Origin: Bacteroidota bacterium
Lineage (GTDB): Bacteria; Bacteroidota; Bacteroidia; Bacteroidales; WCHB1-69
Assembly (NCBI GenBank): GCA_029570835.1
Contig: JAKPTX010000170.1
Location: 1 to 44,029, forward strand
DNA length: 44,029 nt
Reading direction: 5' to 3'
Both the position numbers and the translations under genes were made by a program. Shown here piece by piece: positions 1-8,251 of the stretch (positions are counted from its first letter, which is position 1; each line of letters starts with the position of its first letter). A model generated the notes under the pieces. That model ran no database searches and had not been told where the DNA came from. It saw nothing but the letters and a program-made list of their open reading frames with translations.

Positions 1-1046
1 TCTGCACCGGCATCACACAACGATTTAACCTTGACCTCGTAAACTGTAGAGGGTTGCAAACCGGTCATGGTATAAGTTGCAGTATTAACAACTTGAGTTG
101 TCCAGCTGGTGGCTGCTGCTGTTTTATACTCAATTTGCCAAGAGGTTTCTGATCCTCCCGCTGTCCAGGTAGCTGTAGCCTCAGTTGAGCTAATATTGGA
201 GATAGCCAAATTGATTGGAGCAACACAAGGTGGTGCCGAAGTGGTGAAAGTAACAACAGTTGTGTATGGACTTTCTACACTGGTACCACATAACGATTTA
301 ACCTTGACCTCGTAGTCTGTAGAAGGTTGTAAACCGGTCATGGTATAAGTTGGATTAGTAACAGTCTGGGTGGTCCAGCTAGTAGCTGTTGTTGTCTTAT
401 ACTCAACTTGCCAGGAGGTTTCAGAACCGCCGGCTGTCCAGGTTGCTGTAGCCTCAGTTGAGCTAATATTGGAGATAGCCAAATTGATTGGAGCAACACA
501 AGGTGGAGCGGAAGTAGTGAAAGTAACAACAGTTGTGTACGGACTCTCTACGTTAGTACCACACAATGATTTAACCCGTACCTGATAAGCTGTAGAAGGC
601 TGTAATCCGGTCATGGTATAAGTTGGAGTATTAACAACTTGGGTTGTCCAGCTGGTGGCTGCTGCTGTTTTATACTCAATTTGCCAAGAGGTTTCTGATC
701 CTCCCGCTGTCCAGGTTGCTGTGGCTCCGGTTGAGCTGATATTGGAAATTGTCAAATTGGTTGGTGTAACACATGGAGGTGCAGCAGTAGTAAAAGTAAC
801 AACAGTTGTGTATGGACTCTCTACGTTAGTACCACATAACGATTTAACCCTTACCTGATAAGTTGTAGAAGGCTGTAACCCGGTTATGGTATAAGTTGCA
901 GTATTAGCAACTTGAGTTGTCCAACTAGTAGCTGCCGCTGTCTTGTACTCAATTTGCCAGGAGGTTTCAGAGCCGCCCGCTGTCCAGGTGGCTGTAGCTC
1001 CGGTTGAACTAATATTGGAGATAGCCAAATTGATTGGTGATAAACA
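1..1046 (-). repeat. 273-bp tandem FN3 repeat array, 4 units (first cut by window edge)
   Basis: Four FN3 domains of exactly 91 codons each: 774-1046, 501-773, 228-500 and 1-227 (partial). Each begins at a conserved Cys followed by xxPxNLxISN. Long stretches are almost identical between units, as expected from unequal crossover or gene conversion. Confidence 0.9.
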
Positions 1047-4000
1047 AGTTGTGATACCATTACTAGTAACTTCAATATTATCAATCGCTGCGGGGGGTTG
1101 ATATGCCCCTGAATAATCATTTCTCCAGCAGAAGTAGAGTCTCATAGTTTGACCGGAATAGTCAGCAAACGGTAGTGTATAAGATGCTTCCTGCCACGAA
1201 GTCTGTTGATTCAATCGTGTAGCTAATGCTGTAGCACCGGCAGGCACCATAATCGTTGAGGTGGTTCTAGCAACAGGTAGAGCAGGAATCCCAATGTACA
1301 CATTAAAGTAGTCATATGAAGTTCCGCTCAATCTTTCACCTCGACACTTCCAGTCAAAGGTTAAAGTGTAATCAGATGTAGAAGGAGTAAAATAGATATC
1401 TCTATATGCCCAAACTACAGCATTGGTATTATTATAAATATTCGTAGTTCCACCATCACTGGATACATATAATCCGTTACTACCTCCGGGTGTATTATTC
1501 ACTCCCGCTGCATTACCAACATACCAATTATTTCCGGAAGGATTATTAGCAAATTCAAACCCTGATTCCGTTTCAAAGTCGATCATAAATGGTACCTCAA
1601 CAGGATTTTGAGAAGTACAGAAAGTTCGTTTTAGAGACCAATTGCTTTCTTCTCCGGGAGCACAAATAGCTTTTACATAAACGTCATAACAAGTTAATGC
1701 AGTTAATCCGCTAATTGTAACAGGATGGGTAGTAGTTTGAACTGTAGTACCGGTACCTTGAGTAAAACCCGATTCGCCATACTCTATTTCCCATGTATTA
1801 CCTACTGTATGATCAACCCACTCAATATCAACTGAATTAGATGTAACATTAGAACAACTAACTTCGAGAGGAGTTAAACAACCTGAAATAATAGAAACAT
1901 CATCAATATACCAATTATCAAAACTGTAATGATCTCCATCAACCACCCATGCAAAATAGAGTGAATCGGCTATAGGAACAAACTGAATTATTTCTGTAGT
2001 AGCAAAAATATCACCACTTGAGTGAGAAAATGAAAGATCTGTCCATGTTAGTAAATCCGGACTACACTGTAACTTAATCGTAACTCCGGAACTAAAATAA
2101 TCATAGTAATGTTTGAATGACAACTCAGCCGCCGCTACATTATCAAAACTAATCAATGGAGAAATCAACCGTGACACTCCCACTCCGTTTATCCACGAGC
2201 CCACCATCTCTCCGGCATCTCCTCCGGCATCAGTACCATATGGAGAATAGTCCCATCTATCTGATGTAATTTCTCCTGAGTAGGTTTGTGTCCAACAAGC
2301 AGGTGGAGCTGAGAAATCCTCTAAAAATGGTAACTCTGTCGCCAAACAAGTAGTAACGAAACTAACTCTGGAAGACCACATACTGTACTCATCAACACCA
2401 CATACAGCTCTCACACGAAACTCGTAAGCTGTGGAGTGATTAAGACCGGTCAATGTAAATGGATTAGTACTAGCTTGCACTACAGTACCTGAAATAAATC
2501 CGGGAGCACCATACTCTACTTCCCACGTATTGCCTATTGCAGGGTCGACCCACTCAATATCAACGGAAGTGGGCGTAACATTAGAATAAGAAACTCCAAC
2601 AGGAGTTACACAAACTATTTTTTCAATAATAGAAACATCATCAATATGCCAATAGTGAATATCATAATGGTCTCCATCCATTACCCATGCGAAGTAGAGT
2701 GAATCTTCTATGGGAACAAACTGAATTATTTCTGTAGTAGCAGCAATATCTCCACCTGAATGAGAGAAAGGAAGGTCTGTCCATGTTTCTAAGTCCGGAC
2801 TACATTGTACCTTAAGCAAAACTCCGGGGTTATCATTGTCGTAATAGTGTTTAAACGACAGTTCAAGCCCTACTACGTCATTTAAACGAATTAACGGAGA
2901 GATTAAACGTGTTACTCCAACTCCATCTGTCCACACAGCTACTAATTCTCCGGCACTTCCTCCGGCTTCCATACCACCCGGATCATATCCCCATACATCT
3001 GATGTAATTCCTCCCGAATAAGTCTGCCCCCAACAAAGAGGTAAAGTTGAGAAATCCTCTAAAAATGGCAACTCTGTTGCCGAACAAAGAGTAGAGAAAC
3101 TAACTCTCATAGACCATGTGCTGTAATCATTAACATCACAAATGGTTCTCACACGAAATTCGTAAGTTGTAGAGTGATTAAGACCGGTCAATGTAATCGA
3201 ATTAGTAGAAGCCGGTACCACAGTACCTGAAGTAAACCCGGGAATACCATACTCTACCTCCCACGTATTACCTATTGCAGGATCAACCCACCCAATATCA
3301 ACAGTAGTAGTCGTAACATTTGAATAAGTAATTTCAGTAGGGAACATACAACCTGATGTTTCAATAATGGAAACATCATCAATATACCAATAGTTTATGC
3401 TATAATGATTACCATCAATAACCCAGGCAAAATAGAGTGAATCAGCCATAGGAATAAACTGAATTATTTGTGTAATAGCAGGAATTGACCCACCTGAATG
3501 AGAAAAGGAAAGATCTGTCCATGTTTCTAAGTCCGAACTACACTGTACTTTAAGTACAACTCCGGGAACATCATTGCTATAATAATGCCTGAATGACAAC
3601 TCTGCTGCTACTACATCATCAAAGCGAATTAAAGGAGAGATCAAACGCGATACTCCTGTTTCATTTACCCACGTTGCTCTCATCTCACCGGCGTCTGTTC
3701 CTCCGGTGATAGTACTATACGGGAAATGGGACCATCTTTCTGATGTAATTCCTCCTGAATAGGTCTGCGTCCAACAAGCAGGCGGAGCTGAGAAATCCTC
3801 TAAAAATGGTAACTCTTTCGACAAACAAGTAGTAACAAAACGAACTCTAGAGGACCACGGACCGTGTTCATTATCACCACATATATTCCTCACACGAACC
3901 TCATAGATTGTTGAGTGATCAAGCCCGGTCAATGTGAATGGGATAGTAGAAACCGGTACTATGGTACCTGAAGTAAACCCGGGAGTACCATACTCTACCT

Positions 4001-7000
4001 CCCACGCATTACCCGCTATAAAATCAACCCACTCTATATCAACAGAAGTAGTCGTAATATTGGAAAAGCTCACTTCAACAGGTGTCAAACAACCTGATGT
4101 AATAGAAACATCATCAATGAACCAATAGTAGATATTATAATGATTTCCGTCAATTACCCAAGCAAAATAGAGTGAATCAGCCATAGGAACAAACTGAACC
4201 AATTCTGTAGTGGGATTAATATTACCGCCTGAATGAGAAAATGGAAGGTCAGTCCATGTTACTAAATCCGGACTACACTGTAATTTAATCGTAACTCCCG
4301 GACCATCATTGATATAATAGTGTTTAAATGACAGCTCAGCCGCTGTTGCATTATTAAATCGAACTAATGGAGATATTAAACGCGATACTCCTGTTCCGGT
4401 CACATACCTGGCTCTCATCTCTCCGGCGGTTCCTCCGGCAAAAGTACCATTCGAGATATATTCCCATCTATTTGATGTAACTCCTCCTGAATAGGTTTGA
4501 GTCCAACAAGCAGGAGAAATTGAGAAATCATCAAAAAATGGCAACTCGAATGTCCCGCAAGCAGTAGTAAAATTAATTCTAGAGGACCACATACTATAGT
4601 CATTAACATTACAAACAGCTCTTACACGAACCTCGTAGGGTGTGTAGGGATTGAGACCGGTCAATATAAATGGGTTAGTTCCAGCCTGCACTACGGTACC
4701 TATAATAAATCCGGGAGCACCATACTCTACCTCCCACGCCGTAGCAGAACTATTCTCATTCCATACCAAAGTAACTGAATTTCCGGTTATTGTTGAAGCT
4801 ACTAATTCAGAAGGAGAAAAACAAGAAAGCACTTTTAATCTAATATTATCAATCGCTGCAGGAGGTTGATTTACGACAGAATCATTGTTTTTCCAGCAAA
4901 AGTAAAGTCTCTTAGTTTGACCGGAATAATCTGCCGCCGATAAGATATAAGATGCTTCCCGCCATGAATCCTGCAACCCCATAAATGTAGCCAATGCTGT
5001 AGCACCGGCAGGCATTGTGATCGTACCCGTATTATCGGCAACAGGTTGAGCAGGAGAACCGATATAGAGATTGAAATAATCAAAATACTCTTCTCCAAGA
5101 CACTTCCAGTCAAAGGTTAGAACGTAGTCAATCGTAGAAGGAGTAAAATACACATCTCTATACGCCCAAACTACACCCGGAGTATTATCATACATATTAA
5201 TATTTCCATTATCACCGGATATATACAATCCATGATTACCACCCGTCGTATTATTTACTCCTGTCGCATTTCCGATATACCAATTAGCTCCGGAAGGATT
5301 ATTTGCAAAACCAAATCCTGACGGTGTCTCAAAATCGATAGTAAATGGTACATTAAGGGGTATTTGATGAGTACAGAAAGTTTGTTTCTGAGACCAATCA
5401 CCTGGACCACTGGAGGCACAAATAGGTTGTACATAAAAATCATAACATGTTGATGCTGTTAATCCGATAATTGTAGCAGGATGGGCAGTAACTTGAACTA
5501 CTGTGCCGGTCCCTTGTGTAAAGCCTGATACACCATATTCAATTTTCCACGAGTTAGCTGTTACGAGATAAACCCAGTCAATAGCCATTGAAGTATTCGT
5601 AGCATTAGTACAAGTAATTCCAATAGGAGCTAAACAACCTGCACCTGATGGATCAATCACATTAATTGTATCAAAATATTGTTGATAATTTTGTCCCCAA
5701 GCTGCCAACTCATACTCTCCGGTCTCTGTCAATGGATTAAACGTCAAAGTTACTGCTCCGGTTCCATCAGCAAAGTTGGCCCCAATCAATACACCATCTT
5801 TCACTAATGCCACATAAGCGTAAGGTGCGACTGTCAAAGGCAAACTACTGATTCCTACAGTCAGAACTTCCGGAGCTGTAACATCCATCACTTCAGGCTG
5901 AGTGAGGTAAGAAATCACTGAAGGATCTCCAAACAGATGGTATACTTCCCAATAATACTTCTTACGTTCAGATGTTGAGGATTGCACTGCTAAGTTTCCG
6001 GCCTGACAAATTCCCATATTGGAAACCATCCACTCATTATAATCCTCATCATGAGTATGGAAAAGACGGTCATAAGCCCCCAAATTGTTCGACTGATAAA
6101 CAGGATTTGCGGTAACGGTAGCTCTTAAGCCCACAGCCCAATAAAAATCCTCATTCCAATAGGTATAATTGGAAGCTCCAATATAAGCCATAGCACCTTT
6201 TTTATCCGCTCTCAACAACGCTTCTCCAAAACAAACCGAATTGTTAAACATACCCGACTGACAACAGTTACCTATCATTAATCCGTATTTATTCTCATTA
6301 TTCATAGCAGGTACATGTTGAGTCGTAAAAGCAGGATCACCCCAGCCTGCAGGACTACAATGTGCCGAATAGTTTGCAAAACCCACACCATTCCCAATCT
6401 CCTGACGAATCAATGCTGCTTGAAGAGAAGCCGGATAGAGGTGTTTGTAAATATTAGAGTAGCCATAACCGGTATTAATATAATTATCTGACAAGTAATT
6501 CACTTGTCCGTTAGCATGAGTTAGTGACCAATTGTTATCAGTACCGGCAACCAAAACCGCATCATCCAAATAGGTTGGATCCGGCATGGTAAACATTTCA
6601 TACATTAATGTCTTCTCCAATTGAGGTGCCAGTTCAGTACTATTAGTTGCAGAAAAACGACCATAGTAGGCATCAGGAAGATAATCACCATCTGTAAAAG
6701 TAACATAATAGAGATCTGTTACATGATCGTCTGTTACACCTTGAAATGTTGGGACTTGTGCCACATCACCAACAAAAAGAACAAAAGTAGGAGCAGGATC
6801 AGTGTCAGTAGCATTATCGTATTGTGCCTTTAAATAGTTTTTAATAGTTGCTGTTGTTGTACCCACATTGGGATTGCTGGTCAATGCCAAATCTACAATA
6901 AACCCTTTGCGTTTTTTCCACTCAATATAAGGTGCCAATTGTGTCTCAAATATGGGATGAGAAACAATAACCATCTTAATAGGAGTATGATTCATTTCTG

Positions 7001-7685
7001 CAGATTGTGGTGCAGGTGGATTCATCAAAAGGGATCCCGGAATACTCATCATAGGGGTACCGTACACTCTCTTCATGGCAGCCGTTTCTTCCGGTCTGGA
7101 ATTCACAAAACGGATCTCCACCTCTACCGACTGATACACTTTCAACTGTCCGGTCACAGGATTATAAGAAACGGGAGAAAAAGTCAATTCTGCCAAATTG
7201 TAATCTCGCATTTGACCTATCGGTTTCACCGTTACCAAAGGAGCTGCCGCAAAAAACTGATTCTGCTCATAAGTACTATCATTTTTGATCAAGGTGATAG
7301 GACCTTCGTATGATTTTGAATAAGAGGGTTGTGCAGGAAAAACAGGATAATTTATATCCAAATCTACAGCATTGTAAATAGTAAACTCCCCGGGAGTAAC
7401 TCTCAACTCTATGTCACTACAAAGAGGAATCTCTATCAATTTTACCAAAGTTGGTAGTTCCGGATCCCCAACCTGAACTGATGAATGAAACTGATCCATC
7501 ATTAAGCGAGAAAAATAACCAGCTTCTGTTTTGACTTCAACGCTATTTAGCGTTGTACTATTCAGTCTCAACCGAATCTTTTCACTATCGTTTTGCATTA
7601 AACGATAAGGTTGTTGAGCATGTAAAACTACTGAAAATGCAATGAGCAAAATCAGCGACACCAATGATTTGAGTACCGTTTTCAT
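1..7685 (-). CDS. Lys-gingipain-like C25 cysteine protease with adhesin modules (3' end beyond window)
   Basis: Secreted multidomain protease, the first of two C25 paralogs. The frame is open from ATG at 7685 to the window edge (about 2561 codons), so the C-terminus is missing. It begins with a signal peptide (residues 1-23, ending LHAQ), then a C25 propeptide (about 25-225) and the C25 catalytic domain (about 235-595). Catalytic His442 lies in NYSAHC and Cys475 in IGNCC; their spacing of 33 residues equals that of Kgp. An Ig-like domain (about 600-680) follows, then FN3, one jelly-roll module (about 775-950), four FN3+adhesin units (about 954-1937), FN3, a second jelly-roll module, and four FN3 repeats. 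Base 1 aligns with about 8781 of the neighbouring paralog, so only some 0.5 kb (bacterial repeat plus T9SS sorting domain) is probably missing. The role is likely surface proteolysis and adhesion. Protease assignment is strong; substrate is inferred. Confidence 0.9.
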   Translation of the reverse strand, partial: MKTVLKSLVSLILLIAFSVVLHAQQPYRLMQNDSEKIRLRLNSTTLNSVEVKTEAGYFSRLMMDQFHSSVQVGDPELPTLVKLIEIPLCSDIELRVTPGEFTIYNAVDLDINYPVFPAQPSYSKSYEGPITLIKNDSTYEQNQFFAAAPLVTVKPIGQMRDYNLAELTFSPVSYNPVTGQLKVYQSVEVEIRFVNSRPEETAAMKRVYGTPMMSIPGSLLMNPPAPQSAEMNHTPIKMVIVSHPIFETQLAPYIEWKKRKGFIVDLALTSNPNVGTTTATIKNYLKAQYDNATDTDPAPTFVLFVGDVAQVPTFQGVTDDHVTDLYYVTFTDGDYLPDAYYGRFSATNSTELAPQLEKTLMYEMFTMPDPTYLDDAVLVAGTDNNWSLTHANGQVNYLSDNYINTGYGYSNIYKHLYPASLQAALIRQEIGNGVGFANYSAHCSPAGWGDPAFTTQHVPAMNNENKYGLMIGNCCQSGMFNNSVCFGEALLRADKKGAMAYIGASNYTYWNEDFYWAVGLRATVTANPVYQSNNLGAYDRLFHTHDEDYNEWMVSNMGICQAGNLAVQSSTSERKKYYWEVYHLFGDPSVISYLTQPEVMDVTAPEVLTVGISSLPLTVAPYAYVALVKDGVLIGANFADGTGAVTLTFNPLTETGEYELAAWGQNYQQYFDTINVIDPSGAGCLAPIGITCTNATNTSMAIDWVYLVTANSWKIEYGVSGFTQGTGTVVQVTAHPATIIGLTASTCYDFYVQPICASSGPGDWSQKQTFCTHQIPLNVPFTIDFETPSGFGFANNPSGANWYIGNATGVNNTTGGNHGLYISGDNGNINMYDNTPGVVWAYRDVYFTPSTIDYVLTFDWKCLGEEYFDYFNLYIGSPAQPVADNTGTITMPAGATALATFMGLQDSWREASYILSAADYSGQTKRLYFCWKNNDSVVNQPPAAIDNIRLKVLSCFSPSELVASTITGNSVTLVWNENSSATAWEVEYGAPGFIIGTVVQAGTNPFILTGLNPYTPYEVRVRAVCNVNDYSMWSSRINFTTACGTFELPFFDDFSISPACWTQTYSGGVTSNRWEYISNGTFAGGTAGEMRARYVTGTGVSRLISPLVRFNNATAAELSFKHYYINDGPGVTIKLQCSPDLVTWTDLPFSHSGGNINPTTELVQFVPMADSLYFAWVIDGNHYNIYYWFIDDVSITSGCLTPVEVSFSNITTTSVDIEWVDFIAGNAWEVEYGTPGFTSGTIVPVSTIPFTLTGLDHSTIYEVRVRNICGDNEHGPWSSRVRFVTTCLSKELPFLEDFSAPPACWTQTYSGGITSERWSHFPYSTITGGTDAGEMRATWVNETGVSRLISPLIRFDDVVAAELSFRHYYSNDVPGVVLKVQCSSDLETWTDLSFSHSGGSIPAITQIIQFIPMADSLYFAWVIDGNHYSINYWYIDDVSIIETSGCMFPTEITYSNVTTTTVDIGWVDPAIGNTWEVEYGIPGFTSGTVVPASTNSITLTGLNHSTTYEFRVRTICDVNDYSTWSMRVSFSTLCSATELPFLEDFSTLPLCWGQTYSGGITSDVWGYDPGGMEAGGSAGELVAVWTDGVGVTRLISPLIRLNDVVGLELSFKHYYDNDNPGVLLKVQCSPDLETWTDLPFSHSGGDIAATTEIIQFVPIEDSLYFAWVMDGDHYDIHYWHIDDVSIIEKIVCVTPVGVSYSNVTPTSVDIEWVDPAIGNTWEVEYGAPGFISGTVVQASTNPFTLTGLNHSTAYEFRVRAVCGVDEYSMWSSRVSFVTTCLATELPFLEDFSAPPACWTQTYSGEITSDRWDYSPYGTDAGGDAGEMVGSWINGVGVSRLISPLISFDNVAAAELSFKHYYDYFSSGVTIKLQCSPDLLTWTDLSFSHSSGDIFATTEIIQFVPIADSLYFAWVVDGDHYSFDNWYIDDVSIISGCLTPLEVSCSNVTSNSVDIEWVDHTVGNTWEIEYGESGFTQGTGTTVQTTTHPVTISGLTALTCYDVYVKAICAPGEESNWSLKRTFCTSQNPVEVPFMIDFETESGFEFANNPSGNNWYVGNAAGVNNTPGGSNGLYVSSDGGTTNIYNNTNAVVWAYRDIYFTPSTSDYTLTFDWKCRGERLSGTSYDYFNVYIGIPALPVARTTSTIMVPAGATALATRLNQQTSWQEASYTLPFADYSGQTMRLYFCWRNDYSGAYQPPAAIDNIEVTSNGITTCLSPINLAISNISSTGATATWTAGGSETSWQIEYKTAAATSWTTQVANTATYTITGLQPSTTYQVRVKSLCGTNVESPYTTVVTFTTAAPPCVTPTNLTISNISSTGATATWTAGGSETSWQIEYKTAAATSWTTQVVNTPTYTMTGLQPSTAYQVRVKSLCGTNVESPYTTVVTFTTSAPPCVAPINLAISNISSTEATATWTAGGSETSWQVEYKTTTATSWTTQTVTNPTYTMTGLQPSTDYEVKVKSLCGTSVESPYTTVVTFTTSAPPCVAPINLAISNISSTEATATWTAGGSETSWQIEYKTAAATSWTTQVVNTATYTMTGLQPSTVYEVKVKSLCDAGA
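1875..4824 (-). repeat. Tandem repeat of about 740 bp (FN3 + adhesin jelly-roll), 4 copies
   Basis: The motif CWTQTYSGG/CWGQTYSGG recurs at about 4485, 3755, 3013 and 2273, a period of 732-741 bp. Each unit encodes an FN3 domain and a roughly 155-aa beta-rich module with the recurring blocks GVSRLISPLIRF, ELSFKHYY, KLQCSPDLxTWTDL and YFAWVIDGDHY. The paralog at 8252-14998 has only two such units. Confidence 0.88.
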
Positions 7686-7727
7686 TATGGTATATTTTTT
7701 ATGATTATAGAAGACTGAAACAACTGA

Positions 7728-7735
7728 CGAATGTA
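7728..7735 (-). promoter_or_regulatory. Near-consensus Bacteroidota -7 box of the first protease gene
   Basis: The minus strand reads TACATTCG, one mismatch from TAnnTTTG, about 43 nt upstream of the ATG at 7685. The surrounding bases match the region upstream of the second protease, where the box is perfect. No good -33 TTG was seen at normal spacing. Confidence 0.45.
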
Positions 7736-7926
7736 CAAAAAATAACAATATACTCTTTCACTTTTTAAAATTTTTAACAAAAAAAGGGGTACCAAATTTC
7801 TCCTTTAAGTTTCTGTATCACTTTCAATCTAAAAAGTTACTTTTTAGGTCTTTTTTTTAACATTTGTTAGAAAAAAACTTATCCATACACATTTTGATTT
7901 CGGATTTCGGAATCGACCTCCCCTTC

Positions 7927-7943
7927 CCCCTCCAAAGGAGGGG
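7927..7943. repeat. CCCCTCC-AAA-GGAGGGG hairpin in a dispersed repeat
   Basis: A perfect 7-bp stem with an AAA loop. The surrounding 50-60 bp (starting near 7894 with a TTTCGGAATCGA-type sequence) recur with small changes at about 15119-15172, where the stem carries an extra A. It is not followed by a T-run, so it is probably a dispersed repeat, not a terminator. Confidence 0.65.
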
Positions 7944-8000
7944 ATTTGGACAACTTTTACTCTTGATAAACTTTTTCTTGTGCCATTTTTATTTTTTATC

Positions 8001-8115
8001 TTCTTTTTGAAATAGAAAAAAAGGGGGGGCAGAATGGGGATTCCTCTTTTGTTATTTCACTACCCCACTCTGGAATGTTATCCTTTTGAGAAAAACCTTG
8101 TGAAGGCGGAGGGCG
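8001..8115 (+). repeat. Interspersed element R1, forward copy
   Basis: A run of seven G followed by CAG, about 30 variable bases, then CCCCACTCTGGAATG and a TTATCCTTTTGAG block leading into GAAGGCG heptads. About 115 bp align with 15281-15395. The G-run can pair with the CCCC of the core. Confidence 0.75.
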
Positions 8116-8153
8116 GAGGGCGGAAGGCGGAATGATTTCGGATTTCAGATTCG
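8102..8153 (+). repeat. Heptanucleotide repeat tract (GAAGGCG / GATTTCG words)
   Basis: Reads as consecutive 7-nt words GAAGGCG, GAGGGCG, GAGGGCG, GAAGGCG, then GAAT, then GATTTCG, GATTTCA. The same GAAT-to-GATTTCG junction recurs at 24368-24378. Confidence 0.75.
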
Positions 8154-8204
8154 TTCCAGAGTGGGAAAATAGGAAATCAAAAAAGGGGCGGATATCCTGC
8201 CCCC
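8154..8204 (-). repeat. Interspersed element R1, inverted half copy
   Basis: The minus strand reads GGGGGCAG, about 30 bases, then CCCACTCTGGAA: the core of R1 in opposite orientation to the copy at 8023-8074. The two bracket the heptad tract as an inverted pair. The G-rich end overlaps the terminator of the second protease. Confidence 0.7.
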
Positions 8205-8216
8205 TTAATTTTTTAT
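8182..8216 (-). terminator. Rho-independent terminator of the second protease gene
   Basis: On the minus strand, about 40 nt past the stop, AAGGGGGC / GCCCCTT arms enclose the self-complementary GGATATCC and are followed by TTTTTT. The hairpin is built from the end of the inverted R1 copy. Confidence 0.7.
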
Positions 8217-8251
8217 TTCCAAAATAAAGACAAAAAAATCACCTCTAAACG

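Larger units (their letters stand above)
7686..8251. other. Gene-free interval between the two protease genes, filled with repeats
   Basis: No credible ORF. It holds the promoter region of the first protease, a hairpin repeat (7927-7943), a G-run/CCCCACTCTGGAA element (8001-8115) facing an inverted half copy (8154-8204), a heptad tract between them (8102-8153), and the terminator of the second protease (8182-8216). Its 5'-flank part (7686-7950) resembles 14999-15175, so the upstream region was duplicated with the gene. Confidence 0.8.

Noticed and set aside
6621-7313. Plus-strand ORFs opposite the C25 propeptide and catalytic region (also 13934-14500)
   Set aside because: They lie in antisense to well-conserved protease coding sequence; conservation between the two loci is explained by the sense proteins.
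1-7685. Possible frameshift or pseudogene in the first protease, because no complete ORF is bounded in the window
   Set aside because: The start at 7685 and the codons at several points down to base 3 are in one frame and read as the expected domains; it only lacks its stop inside the window.
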